Assembly (NCBI GenBank): GCA_020444425.1
Contig: JAHLLB010000010.1
Coordinates: 1-64,000, forward strand
DNA length: 64,000 nucleotides
Direction: 5' to 3'
Source of the DNA: a bacterium
GTDB lineage: Bacteria; Electryoneota; Electryoneia; Electryoneales; Electryoneaceae
Shown here: piece by piece, positions 9,759-18,221 of the stretch
Layout of the letters: the number at the start of each line of letters is the position of its first letter
How positions within the stretch are numbered: the stretch's first letter is position 1
Made by a program: the position numbers and the translations under genes
Notes under the pieces: model-generated
The model's input: the letters and a program-made list of their open reading frames with translations, nothing else
Told to the model about the DNA's origin: nothing
Databases searched by the model: none

Positions 9759-11333
9759 TCATTTCTCTGCGGACAGATCATGCCGCGCCGCAACCGGTTC
9801 ACCATTCCACGTGTCCGGGCTGATGTCGAGCGAGAAATCCGACGGTTTGAGCGGACGATCCGGCACGAAGTCCGGCGGCGACAGGTCCGTGTTCACGTCG
9901 GGTCCGGAGGGTTGTCCGTCGACAACGGTCAACGCGAAATGGTGCTGGAACTGGGGGTTCGGGTAGTCGCCGATGCGCACGATGTAGTTGTACTCCCCCA
10001 ACGGGGCGTCCAGCGGCACACCCTGGCGAACCGTCGCGGTGATCTCCCCATTCGCTGGAATCTCGAGGTCTGACCACAACGCCAACGCACCACTCAACGA
10101 CCCGTCCGGCTTGCGCGCCTGCACCCAGACGTCGCGTGTCATCGGCGACGCGGTGTTATTGCGCACCTCGCCGTACCAGTAGAACACACCCTGCTGCCGG
10201 ATGAACAACGGCTGGCGATAGGCTTCAATGTTGATCTCGACGTCGGTCGGCGGGAGGGTGAAGTGCGTGACGAAGGCGGACATTCGGTTGAAGAGTTCAT
10301 TCCCACATCTTCCACAAACAGCAAATGAGGAATCACCAGTGATCTCTACGTCGGCAATCCGTTGTTCAAATACAGGGGGATTATTGAATTCGTACTCATA
10401 CTCAGCTAACAAGTGGCCCGAAGCATCGTATCTAAGTATGGTACAAGCTTCTTGCTCCCTATAATCTACGTTCATGATAGAGCCATCACCCATCTCGACT
10501 GATTCTCCATATACGCCTTCACCCATAAATATATAATCACCATCACTATCGAACTTAACAATACCAATGTTTGTGCTATTGTCTTGTATATATCCCGAAA
10601 TAAGAAATCCACCGTCGACCATATAATTAACACTACCTGTAATATATGTATCGTTGAAATTATGTTGATTAATCCAAACTAATTGCCCATTGGAATCAAT
10701 TTTCACAAGATATAAAATACCACCAAATTCGTTTGTTGCGAATACAAAACCGCCGTCAGAGGTCTCTACTACATCTGTATTCCCGTTATTCCCTGGTATT
10801 TCGACAGTTACAGACCACACTTCAGTACCCTGTCGAGTCAGAAGATACAACTGCGGATCATCATATAAAGGAGCAACTGGAACAATTAAATAATTATTAC
10901 TTGTACCATGTACTTCACCAATATAACCATCAAATTCTTTCAACCATTTTAGTTCGTAATCAGGATCAAGATATCTAACGAAGCCAGTATCTGAGTTTGG
11001 ATTTGTCAGCAAAATGAAGTTTCCGTTAGAATCCTCCTCAACATGCGAACCTATAGAAATCGACGAATGATTGACATGAGACACGTAATTGCCATCCAGA
11101 TCAAGTTTGAATGCCAGGAATCGATAGTCAAAGTATCCAGAATACTCATACCCCACGACTGTCAACCGATGGTCGGAAGTAAGATCGAGAGAGTTTGCTG
11201 AACTCTTGGGAGTGAAATTCTCATTGAATGCATATTCCCAATCTGTCGTCAATTGGGCGAGTCCTGAACTCGTTACCATAAAGCAGAGTAGAATACCAAC
11301 AAGGAGTGTGGCGGACAAACGTGAGGTTTTCAT
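9759..11333 (-). CDS. Exported protein, mosaic paralog A (unknown function)
   Basis: A 524-aa protein with a signal peptide (MKTSRLSATLLVGILLCF... up to AQ). I do not recognise the family; repeated segments such as DGGFVFATNEFGG and DGGFLISGYIQD suggest a beta-propeller-like body, followed by a beta-sandwich-like C-terminal domain. The frame is open to 11471 but the ATG at 11333 begins the signal peptide. Its paralog is at 18222 on the other strand. The first part of the mature protein is identical, the middle about half identical, and the last ~150 residues nearly identical. The N-terminal and middle part is AT-rich; the C-terminal part is GC-rich like the chromosome. It lacks the T9SS-type tail seen in other exported proteins here. 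Confidence 0.8.
   Translation of the reverse strand: MKTSRLSATLLVGILLCFMVTSSGLAQLTTDWEYAFNENFTPKSSANSLDLTSDHRLTVVGYEYSGYFDYRFLAFKLDLDGNYVSHVNHSSISIGSHVEEDSNGNFILLTNPNSDTGFVRYLDPDYELKWLKEFDGYIGEVHGTSNNYLIVPVAPLYDDPQLYLLTRQGTEVWSVTVEIPGNNGNTDVVETSDGGFVFATNEFGGILYLVKIDSNGQLVWINQHNFNDTYITGSVNYMVDGGFLISGYIQDNSTNIGIVKFDSDGDYIFMGEGVYGESVEMGDGSIMNVDYREQEACTILRYDASGHLLAEYEYEFNNPPVFEQRIADVEITGDSSFAVCGRCGNELFNRMSAFVTHFTLPPTDVEINIEAYRQPLFIRQQGVFYWYGEVRNNTASPMTRDVWVQARKPDGSLSGALALWSDLEIPANGEITATVRQGVPLDAPLGEYNYIVRIGDYPNPQFQHHFALTVVDGQPSGPDVNTDLSPPDFVPDRPLKPSDFSLDISPDTWNGEPVAARHDLSAEK
10999..11244 (-). repeat. 246-bp perfect inverted repeat, left copy
   Basis: Base-for-base identical, as reverse complement, to 18302-18547. 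Both copies encode the start of the mature exported paralogs (from the DWEYAFNEN segment). Identity begins and ends abruptly: the signal-peptide DNA just upstream is unrelated and the downstream DNA diverges after AAATCC. Confidence 0.95.
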
Positions 11334-11631
11334 CAGATACTCCGTGTTGAAGCTTGACAGTTCATTGAGCACATCAGATACACTACTCGACGGTTTAATA
11401 TACACTCGATCGGGATGGACTGTACGTACCTTCTTGCATCTTATGGATGAGAATCTCAGGGGCTCGTGCATCGCGGGTCAGCAAATCCATCCCGGAGTTG
11501 GTTTTGCCTTATGTTCAAGTGCCGCACAGCTCAGGAGGGCACGGTGTGAATGCGGATTGCGTGCGTTTGAGGCGCTGGTTATCTTCGGGGATCGCAAAAA
11601 ATCTACGTAAACCAGAAAGTTTGAGGGATCC
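11334..11631. other. Divergent intergenic region before efp
   Basis: This spacer separates the minus-strand exported protein from efp and should carry promoters for both. I see no conserved gene, RNA or convincing promoter. A short string GTTGGTTTTGCCT here recurs near 18113, just upstream of the other paralog. Confidence 0.5.
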
Positions 11632-12195
11632 ATGGCGTCAACCGCTGATTTCCGCAACGGCATGGTGTTCAAGTTCAAGGACGATCTGTACCAGATCGTG
11701 GAATTCCAGCATGTCAAGCCGGGCAAGGGCGGCGCGTTTGTCCGCACCAAGTTGAAGAACGTTGTCACCGGCAAGGTGATTGACAATACGTTCCGTTCGG
11801 GGGAGAAGGTTGACGAAGTCCGTCTCGAGGCCCGCACGATGCAGTATCTGTACATGGAGGGAGAGGATCACGTCTTCATGGACAACGAGACGTACGACCA
11901 GGTTCACATGACGGGCGAGAGTCTCGGTGACAGTGTGACCAAGTACCTCAAGGAAGGGATTGACTACAAGGTCCTGTTCAATGCAGGTGCGCCGTTGCTG
12001 GTGGAAACGCCGAACTTCATGGAGCTTGAGATCACGCATGCCGAGCCGGGCGAAAAAGGCGACCGTGTCAGCGCGGCGACCAAGCCGGCAACGCTGGAAA
12101 CGGGTGCCGTGGTGCAGGTGCCGTTGTTCGTCAACCAGGGTGAGATCATCAAGGTTGACACGCGCACGGACGAATACCTCGAACGTGTCCGATAG
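11632..12195 (+). CDS. efp: Translation elongation factor P
   Basis: A 187-aa EF-P of normal length with KOW-like N-terminal, OB and C-terminal domains. EF-P relieves ribosome stalling at polyproline stretches. The loop that reaches the peptidyl-transfer centre reads KPGKGGA, so Lys32 is the residue modified in the lysine-type EF-P subfamily; no modification enzyme is visible in the window. The ATG at 11632 follows GAGGGA. Downstream accB starts 57 bases later after a short GCCGC/GCGGC hairpin, giving the common order efp-accB-accC. Confidence 0.96.
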   Translation: MASTADFRNGMVFKFKDDLYQIVEFQHVKPGKGGAFVRTKLKNVVTGKVIDNTFRSGEKVDEVRLEARTMQYLYMEGEDHVFMDNETYDQVHMTGESLGDSVTKYLKEGIDYKVLFNAGAPLLVETPNFMELEITHAEPGEKGDRVSAATKPATLETGAVVQVPLFVNQGEIIKVDTRTDEYLERVR

Positions 12196-12251
12196 CTCAT
12201 CGTATTGATTGAAAATAGCAGAGGCCGCAACGCGGCATAACGGAGGGCGTG

Positions 12252-12728
12252 ATGAACTACGCCGAAGTCCGGAAGCTTGTCAAGCTGGTCGAATCCAGCA
12301 AGATTCATGAATTGGAACTGGAAGAGAAGGGAACCCGAATCCGTGTGAGCAAGGGCTCGGGTGACGAGGTTGTGGTGCAGGCCGCGCCGCAGGCGGTTGC
12401 GGTTCCCGCCGTCCCGGCACCGGCACCTGCAGCGGCTCCGGCTGCTGCCCCGGCCGCGGAAGCGCCTGCCGCTCCCGAGAAAAAGTATCACGAGATCACC
12501 AGCCCGATGGTTGGCACATTTTACCGTGCCCCGGCCCCGGACGCTGACCCGTTTGTTAAGGAAGGTCAGTCAGTCAACGCCGGTCAGACCCTGTGCATTG
12601 TCGAAGCGATGAAGCTGATGAACGAGATCGAGAGCGATGTCGCCGGCAAGGTTGTCTCCATCGAGGTGGAGAACGCAACGCCGGTGGAATTCGGGCAAGT
12701 CTTGATCAAGATCGACACAGCGGGCTGA
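12252..12728 (+). CDS. accB: Acetyl-CoA carboxylase biotin carboxyl carrier protein
   Basis: A 158-aa BCCP carrying carboxybiotin between AccC and the carboxyltransferase in the first step of fatty acid synthesis. The N-terminal helical segment is followed by an Ala/Pro-rich flexible linker (about 45-75) and the biotinyl domain with [13 protein letters not shown] and the biotin-accepting Lys121 in [12 protein letters not shown] at 12249 and ATG at 12252 are adjacent possible starts; GGAGGG at 12242-12247 favours the ATG. The carboxyltransferase genes are not in the window. Confidence 0.96.
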   Translation: MNYAEVRKLVKLVESSKIHELELEEKGTRIRVSKGSGDEVVVQAAPQAVAVPAVPAPAPAAAPAAAPAAEAPAAPEKKYHEITSPMVGTFYRAPAPDADPFVKEGQSVNAGQTLCIVEAMKLMNEIESDVAGKVVSIEVENATPVEFGQVLIKIDTAG

Positions 12729-12732
12729 TATC

Positions 12733-14088
12733 GTGTTCAACAAAATTTTGATCGCAAACCGGGGCGAAATCGCACTCCGGGTGATCCGCGCCTGCCGTGA
12801 GCTCGACATTCCGACGGTGGCAGTTTACAGCACCGCCGACCGGGACTCGCTGCACGTGCGTTTCGCTGATGAGGCCGTCTGCATCGGACCGCCGCTGAGC
12901 AACCAGAGCTACCTCAAGTACCAGAGCATCCTGGCTGCCGCGGAAATTACCGACGCCGACGCGATCCACCCCGGCTACGGCTTCCTCGCCGAAAACGCCG
13001 AATTCGCCGAGATGTGTGTCGATTCAGGTGTCGCCTGGATCGGACCCGCGCCAGGCGCGATCCGTGCAATGGGCGACAAGTCCAACGCCAAGGACCTGAT
13101 GAGCAACGCCGGTGTGCCGGTCACACCGGGCAGCGACGGTCCCATTGGCAGCGTGGACGAAGCGAAGAAAATCGCGGAAAAGGTTGGCTATCCGGTAATC
13201 CTCAAGGCCAGCGCTGGTGGTGGTGGCCGTGGGATGCGGATGGTCACCGAACCGGCCGGTCTCGCCAAGGCGTATGACGCTGCCCGTGCAGAAGCAGGGT
13301 CGGCGTTCGGTAACCCGGAACTGTACCTCGAGAAGTTCATCGTCAACCCGCGGCACGTCGAGATCCAGATCATGGGCGACAGCCACGGGAACGTGGTGCA
13401 CCTCGGCGAACGTGACTGCTCGATCCAGCGCCGTCACCAGAAGCTGATCGAGGAGAGTCCGAGCCCGGCGGTAACACCGGAACTGCGCAAGGCGTTCGGC
13501 GATGCTGCAACCAAGGGCGCGGCGGCGGTGGATTATGTCGGTGCCGGCACGATGGAATTTCTGCTCGACGCCAGCGGTTCGTTCTACTTCATGGAAATGA
13601 ACACCCGCATCCAGGTCGAGCATCCGGTGACCGAAGCGGTGACAGGGCGCGACCTTGTCGCCGAACAGATCCGCACCTGCGCCGGTGAGAAATTGCGCTG
13701 GAAGCAGAAAGATATCCAGTTCCGCGGCCACTCGATCGAATTCCGCATCAACGCCGAGGATCCGGATCACAACTTCCGGCCCGGACCGGGGATGATCACC
13801 GACTTGAACATCCCGGGCGGGTTGGGCGTGCGCGTCGATACGCACATTTACGCCGGGTATCGCATCCCGCCGTTCTACGACAGCCTGATCGCGAAGCTGA
13901 TCGTGCACGGAGAGGACCGTGCTGAAGCAATCGCCCGCGGCCGCCGTACATTGGAAGAGTTTGTCGTCGAGGGAGTGCCCACCACGATCCCGTTCCACTT
14001 GAAGATTCTCGGAACGGAAGAGTTTCAGAGTGGGCAGGTTTCGACGTCGTTTCTTGAGGAGTGGATGGCCCGGCAGAGCCAGGCCTGA
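12733..14088 (+). CDS. accC: Biotin carboxylase subunit of acetyl-CoA carboxylase
   Basis: A 451-aa ATP-grasp enzyme that carboxylates biotin on AccB. Visible motifs are the N-terminal [20 protein letters not shown], the glycine-rich ATP loop [11 protein letters not shown], the HVEIQIMGD strand, [12 protein letters not shown] and the metal/catalytic segment [15 protein letters not shown]. Start is GTG at 12733, four bases after the accB stop, so translation is probably coupled. Full length and no missing residues seen. Confidence 0.96.
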   Translation: MFNKILIANRGEIALRVIRACRELDIPTVAVYSTADRDSLHVRFADEAVCIGPPLSNQSYLKYQSILAAAEITDADAIHPGYGFLAENAEFAEMCVDSGVAWIGPAPGAIRAMGDKSNAKDLMSNAGVPVTPGSDGPIGSVDEAKKIAEKVGYPVILKASAGGGGRGMRMVTEPAGLAKAYDAARAEAGSAFGNPELYLEKFIVNPRHVEIQIMGDSHGNVVHLGERDCSIQRRHQKLIEESPSPAVTPELRKAFGDAATKGAAAVDYVGAGTMEFLLDASGSFYFMEMNTRIQVEHPVTEAVTGRDLVAEQIRTCAGEKLRWKQKDIQFRGHSIEFRINAEDPDHNFRPGPGMITDLNIPGGLGVRVDTHIYAGYRIPPFYDSLIAKLIVHGEDRAEAIARGRRTLEEFVVEGVPTTIPFHLKILGTEEFQSGQVSTSFLEEWMARQSQA

Positions 14089-14105
14089 CAAGGTGGAGGC
14101 GTATT

Positions 14106-14486
14106 ATGGCCAGCATCCCGCAAGACCTGAAGTACACCGAAGAACACGAGTGGGTGCGCGTCGAGGGGGACACCGCAACGATTGGCGTTACCGACTTTGC
14201 GCAAGGTGAACTCGGGGATGTGGTATTCCTGGAATTGCCGGAAACCGGCGATGAGTTCAAGCAGGGCGACAGTTTTGGTTCGATCGAAGCCGTGAAGACG
14301 GTTGCCGACCTCTATTCCCCGCTCAGTGGAACGGTTGCTGAGATCAACGAAACGCTGGAAGATGCGCCGGAGACGGTGAACGATTCGCCGTACGAAGACG
14401 GCTGGCTGATCAAGCTGAAGCTGTCCGATCCGGGCGAGCTGGATGCGTTGATGGACGCCGAGGCCTACGCAAAGCATATCGAGTAG
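14106..14486 (+). CDS. gcvH: Glycine cleavage system H protein
   Basis: A 126-aa lipoyl carrier that shuttles the aminomethyl group between the P, T and L proteins. The lipoylated residue is Lys64 in [15 protein letters not shown], and [11 protein letters not shown] is the family start. The frame opens at 14061 inside accC, but the ATG at 14106 matches the family N-terminus and has GGAGG just upstream. Located 17 bases after accC and 9 bases before gcvPA, it appears to share a transcript with the acetyl-CoA carboxylase genes. Confidence 0.96.
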   Translation: MASIPQDLKYTEEHEWVRVEGDTATIGVTDFAQGELGDVVFLELPETGDEFKQGDSFGSIEAVKTVADLYSPLSGTVAEINETLEDAPETVNDSPYEDGWLIKLKLSDPGELDALMDAEAYAKHIE

Positions 14487-14495
14487 GAGTACCCT

Positions 14496-15842
14496 ATGGC
14501 CTATGTGCCGCACACCCCGGATCACGTTGCCGAGATGCTTGACGCCATCGGGGTGAAGAAGTTTGAGGACCTGCTCCAGGCGATTCCAGATGGAATCCGT
14601 CTCGACAACGGCCTTCCCCTGCCGAAGGGTCTGTCCGAACTGGAAGTCGGCCGGAAACTGCAGCAGATTGGCGCGAAAAACGCCACCGCAGTGAACTCGC
14701 TTAACTTCCTCGGCGGTGGTAGTTACGATCACTTCATCCCGGCCGGAGTCGGCGCGATCACCTCGCGCAGTGAATTTTACACCGCGTATACACCGTACCA
14801 GCCGGAAGTTTCGCAGGGCACGCTACAGGCGATTTACGAGTACCAGTCCGTCATCTGTGACATCACGGGCATGGACGTTTCCAACGCCAGCGTTTACGAT
14901 GGCCCGACTGCGGTCACCGAAGCGATGCTGCTCGCGTTGCGAGCGTCCAAGAATCGCACGCAGGTGGTGGTTTCGGACGGTCTCCATCCGCATTCGATGA
15001 AGATCATGCGTACCTACGCCGAAATCGGCGGCTATGAGCTGCACACGGTTCCGCTCGGCGACGATGGCCGCACCAACATGGAATTGCTGAAGCATACGCT
15101 TGGCGATAATTCCGCCGTCGTCATCTTCCAGCAGCCGAACTTCTTCGGCGTGCTTGAAGACGCCAAGGGCATCGTCGATCTGGGCCACAAGGCGGGTGCG
15201 TTGGCAGTCAGCAGCGTCTACCCGGTCAGCCTCGGCCTGGTGCAACCCCCGGGCGAATATGACGCCGACATCACGATCGGTGAAGGCCAGAGCCTCGGCA
15301 ACCCGATGGGCTTCGGCGGACCGTACCTCGGCATCCTGGCCGCGAAGAAAGAACTGATCCGTCAGCTGCCTGGCCGTCTCGCCGGTCAGACGGTGGACAG
15401 GGACGGTCTGCGCGGATACGTGCTCACACTGCAGACGCGTGAACAGCACATCCGGCGTGGCAAGGCGACCTCGAACATCTGCACCAACCAGGGCCTGAAC
15501 GCCCTCGCGGCGCTGGTGCACCTCGCATTGCTCGGCAAGCAGGGCTTTAAAGATATCGCCCAGCTGTGTTACGACAAGGCGCACTACCTGCACGACCAGT
15601 TGCTGGAAAAGACGCGCTTCGGCATGGTGTACGACACACCGTTCTTCAACGAGTTCGTGCTGACCACGCCGATTCCAGCGGTGGAAGTAGTCGACCGCAT
15701 GCTCGAGCAGAACATCCTCGCGGGGATCCGTCTTGATCGTTTCTATCCGGACCGTGAGAACCAGCTGCTGGTCGCGGTAACGGAAAAACGCACGAAGGAC
15801 GAGATGGACCGCTTCGTCGCAGCGATGGCCGAGATCGGGTGA
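14496..15842 (+). CDS. gcvPA: Glycine dehydrogenase (decarboxylating) subunit 1
   Basis: A 448-aa N-terminal half of the split P protein. It begins MAYVPHTPDHVAEMLDAIGV, typical of GcvPA, and contains GGGSYDHFIPA and FGGPYLGILAAKK. It has the PLP-dependent fold but the PLP lysine is in the partner subunit, encoded here by gcvPB about 25 kb away on the minus strand. AGGAG lies six bases before the ATG. The pair decarboxylates glycine and passes the aminomethyl group to GcvH. A 7-bp repeat array begins six bases after the stop codon. Confidence 0.95.
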   Translation: MAYVPHTPDHVAEMLDAIGVKKFEDLLQAIPDGIRLDNGLPLPKGLSELEVGRKLQQIGAKNATAVNSLNFLGGGSYDHFIPAGVGAITSRSEFYTAYTPYQPEVSQGTLQAIYEYQSVICDITGMDVSNASVYDGPTAVTEAMLLALRASKNRTQVVVSDGLHPHSMKIMRTYAEIGGYELHTVPLGDDGRTNMELLKHTLGDNSAVVIFQQPNFFGVLEDAKGIVDLGHKAGALAVSSVYPVSLGLVQPPGEYDADITIGEGQSLGNPMGFGGPYLGILAAKKELIRQLPGRLAGQTVDRDGLRGYVLTLQTREQHIRRGKATSNICTNQGLNALAALVHLALLGKQGFKDIAQLCYDKAHYLHDQLLEKTRFGMVYDTPFFNEFVLTTPIPAVEVVDRMLEQNILAGIRLDRFYPDRENQLLVAVTEKRTKDEMDRFVAAMAEIG

Positions 15843-15847
15843 GTCAG

Positions 15848-16001
15848 TACTCGGTACTCGGTACTCGGTACTCGGTAGTCGGTAGTCGGTATCCGGTACC
15901 CGGTACCGATTAGTCGGTGATCGGTGATCGGTCCTCGATAGCCAGTCATCGGTTATCGGTAATCGGTACTCGGTAGTCGGTAGTCGATAGTCGGTAGTCG
16001 G
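15848..16001. repeat. Long heptad tandem array (TAGTCGG/TACTCGG type)
   Basis: Twenty-two consecutive 7-base units in strict register, the most common being TACTCGG and TAGTCGG with variants such as TATCCGG, TGATCGG and TTATCGG. The first four are identical. Period and register never slip over 154 bases although the bases drift, which indicates expansion followed by point mutation. Confidence 0.95.
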
Positions 16002-16008
16002 TTTAGGG

Positions 16009-16034
16009 GTGTCATCCTGAACGTAGTGAAGGAT
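16009..16034. repeat. GTCATCCTGA...AAGGATC palindrome-type repeat
   Basis: A stretch starting GTCATCCTGAACG and ending AGTGAAGGATC with ATCCT/AGGAT arms. Sequences of this form are, from general knowledge, dispersed intergenic repeats in many unrelated bacteria. Single copy in this window. Confidence 0.5.
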
Positions 16035-16045
16035 CTCGTGTCCAA

Positions 16046-16080
16046 GACGTGAGATACGAGACCTGAGATGTGAGTGACAG
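16046..16080. repeat. Short heptad array
   Basis: Five 7-base units in register: GACGTGA, GATACGA, GACCTGA, GATGTGA, GTGACAG. It shares its period but not its unit with the larger array just upstream. Confidence 0.6.
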
Positions 16081-16084
16081 ACAA

Positions 16085-16125
16085 CACCGGGGACGCGTTC
16101 GCAAGAATGTGTCCCCGGTGTTTGT
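16085..16125. terminator. Bidirectional intrinsic terminator-like hairpin
   Basis: CACCGGGGAC (16085-16094) pairs perfectly with GTCCCCGGTG (16111-16120), followed by TTTGTTG. It sits between the convergent gcvPA and the minus-strand hydrolase and could end both transcripts. Confidence 0.65.
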
Positions 16126-16140
16126 TGCTACTATCCGTAC

Positions 16141-17538
16141 TTACGAAAGGGCGTCCTCCAACAACTGCGCCGCCATCTCGCGGAATTCCAGCTTCTGGCC
16201 CAAATGATCTTCATCCACATCCTTGACTCGATGTCCACCGTCAAAGGTTTCCAGATACTGAAACCCCGTATCGTCGGGTGGAATGTTGTGCAGGCGCATC
16301 TGCTCGGCAAACCAGCGGCTGTTGTCCACCAGAACCGTGTCGTCCGCCGTGCCGTGCAGGATCATCGTGGGCCACGGACCGGTGTCGTATTTCCACCATT
16401 CCGCCGGACAGCCATTCAGGAACGCATACCGCAACCCAGCACGTTTCTCGGCCTTGAGGACGGGATCTGTTTCATTAATGTACTCCTCGACCGCAGGTGT
16501 CCTGCACCGGCGGATCATGTTGGGCAGAATGTCCTTGTAGGTATACTGATACCACTTGGTCGGGTCCTCGAAGTGCCAACGTTCGATTGGATTCAGTATC
16601 CGGCTTGCGCGGTAACGCTTGTAGTTCATCTTCATGAAGTTGGCGTACTGATCCGTTGGACCAAAGAAACCGACCACGGCTTTTGTCTGCGGTGACTCCT
16701 GTGCCGTGCCATTCAACAAGCCGCACGACTGCGTCGCCATTCCACACCCGAGACTCGTGCCCAGAAACGCCACTTTCTTCGAGGTGGAATGGCCCATCTG
16801 CCGGACAGCGGCCAGCGACTCCAGAATACAGCGAACAAACGCGTCGTGCTCGGTGTAAAGGGGGCCGTAGTCAAACACTGCTAGCGGATCTGGAATAGCT
16901 GGCCAATCCTGGTCAACCATTTGGATCGGGATTTCCCAATCCGGGTATTGATCAAAAACAGCCATGCAAGTACCATCGTTCGCCACAGTTTCGAACGACC
17001 AACCAAAGTACATCGGGATGAGGAAAAGGCATTCCCGGGTCAGGAAGTCCGAGCCACCAAGATTTTCAATCATTGTATCAGCTGTTCTCATGGGGATTGC
17101 TTCATCTCGGTCGCTTGCGCCATGACATTGAACGATTATTGGAAAATCATGAGGGTCTGGATAAGGATTGCTAGGATCTGCAACTTCGACTGCATTTAAG
17201 CCAGGATACCTTATGGCTGCATAATGCTGGTACGTAACAGGTGGCTGACCCTCACCTCGATCAAATGTGACGTCATGATGAAAGACGATCAACTTGTGAA
17301 CAAGGCCAGTCTGTCCATCACAGTAGTAGCCGCTCTCATCCTCATCAACATTCGTGGCAGTTTCAGTATAGAAGCTCTGTCGCCTGTTCCGGAAGAACGT
17401 GATTTCATCTTCCGTCGGCATTTCATCGAGAAAATCGAACTCAGGATCAGGATCGGGTTCGGGGAAAAGGCCATGTCCCGGGCCTGTTCCCCAAGGTCCG
17501 ACCCGCCCGTTCATGAATCGGCCGGGTGCGTGGATCAT
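16141..17538 (-). CDS. Alpha/beta hydrolase, function unknown
   Basis: A 465-aa protein with a C-terminal alpha/beta-hydrolase domain. The nucleophile elbow GTSLGCG gives Ser262, the acid is in HGTADDTV (about 399-400) and the His in GGHRV (436), a dienelactone/peptidase S9-like arrangement. The first ~130 residues are rich in Asp, Glu and Pro and unlike known domains. No signal peptide. The frame reaches 17562, but ATG at 17538 overlaps the upstream stop as ATGA, a typical coupled start. It forms an operon with the 188-aa gene upstream. Substrate unknown; esterase or peptidase are both possible. Confidence 0.72.
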   Translation of the reverse strand: MIHAPGRFMNGRVGPWGTGPGHGLFPEPDPDPEFDFLDEMPTEDEITFFRNRRQSFYTETATNVDEDESGYYCDGQTGLVHKLIVFHHDVTFDRGEGQPPVTYQHYAAIRYPGLNAVEVADPSNPYPDPHDFPIIVQCHGASDRDEAIPMRTADTMIENLGGSDFLTRECLFLIPMYFGWSFETVANDGTCMAVFDQYPDWEIPIQMVDQDWPAIPDPLAVFDYGPLYTEHDAFVRCILESLAAVRQMGHSTSKKVAFLGTSLGCGMATQSCGLLNGTAQESPQTKAVVGFFGPTDQYANFMKMNYKRYRASRILNPIERWHFEDPTKWYQYTYKDILPNMIRRCRTPAVEEYINETDPVLKAEKRAGLRYAFLNGCPAEWWKYDTGPWPTMILHGTADDTVLVDNSRWFAEQMRLHNIPPDDTGFQYLETFDGGHRVKDVDEDHLGQKLEFREMAAQLLEDALS

Positions 17539-18101
17539 GATAGCACCGTCGCGAATACCCACATCTCGTAGGTGAACTGGCTTTGATCGACACCCTGGTC
17601 TCCGATCAGTTGCACCATGATTTCAATCCCACTGTGCGGACCGTTCGGCGGATCTTGCAGCAACGGCACGGATTCCGGTACATTGGGGCGTACGAAGTAC
17701 AGGTTGTAGATTCTGTTTGCGGCAAACTTCGGGTCTGCACCTTGCGAGACCAGGTTGGCGGCAATGGCGAAATCTGGCGGACGGCCATACTCTTCGGCGT
17801 CGCCACGGGATGGCGGAACCGTTGCCGGTGGATCTGCTTCAAGGTCAATGTACATTGGATGCCAGCGGGTCTCGACTCCAGGCAGAATCTGACGCCAGAG
17901 GAAATAGAGATGATTGATGTTCTGGAATCGAGTCGAACTTTCAGGAACATGAGTAAACGTCTTCAGTACTACACTGTAGAACCCGGATGCGTGTTCGATC
18001 GGAATCGTGTGTGTGATCTGCGCCACGTCAATCAGCGGATCGGAATACGGTGCTGCAATGGTAATCTGATTGATATGAGACACAAGTGTGTTGCTGGGCA
18101 T
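17535..18101 (-). CDS. Conserved-looking hypothetical protein
   Basis: A 188-aa protein without recognisable family, signal peptide or membrane helix. It contains several hydrophobic beta-strand-like segments (QITIAAPYSDP, FYSVVLKTFTHV, GIEIMVQLIGD, YEMWVFATVL) and a Pro/Asp-rich middle. The frame opens at 18146, but ATG 18101 has a strong GGGGGAA ribosome site 5 bases upstream. Its stop overlaps the hydrolase start, so the two probably act together. Divergent from the exported paralog at 18222. Confidence 0.65.
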   Translation of the reverse strand: MPSNTLVSHINQITIAAPYSDPLIDVAQITHTIPIEHASGFYSVVLKTFTHVPESSTRFQNINHLYFLWRQILPGVETRWHPMYIDLEADPPATVPPSRGDAEEYGRPPDFAIAANLVSQGADPKFAANRIYNLYFVRPNVPESVPLLQDPPNGPHSGIEIMVQLIGDQGVDQSQFTYEMWVFATVLS

Positions 18102-18124
18102 CGTTCCCCCAAGGTTGGTTTTGC

Positions 18125-18221
18125 CTCGCCTCCACGAGGCTTGCACCTATAATATTGTATAGTTTTATTTTCATGCAAGAGTTGTATCTTAAGGAGAGCT
18201 TAACTTTTCACTGGAGGCGAT
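18125..18221 (+). promoter_or_regulatory. Putative promoter and leader of paralog B
   Basis: The AT-rich DNA before the exported paralog contains TATAATATTG with a consensus TATAAT at 18148-18153, but no convincing -35 at 17 bases. A GCCTC...GAGGC hairpin lies just upstream (18123-18140). The ribosome site is GGAGG, six bases before ATG 18222. Confidence 0.35.

Noticed and set aside
9563..9823. Small plus-strand frame across the hairpin cluster, and similar frames at 29618-29859
   Set aside because: Translations only repeat the hairpin sequence (for example CPRHSCLGSS) and show no independent coding sign.
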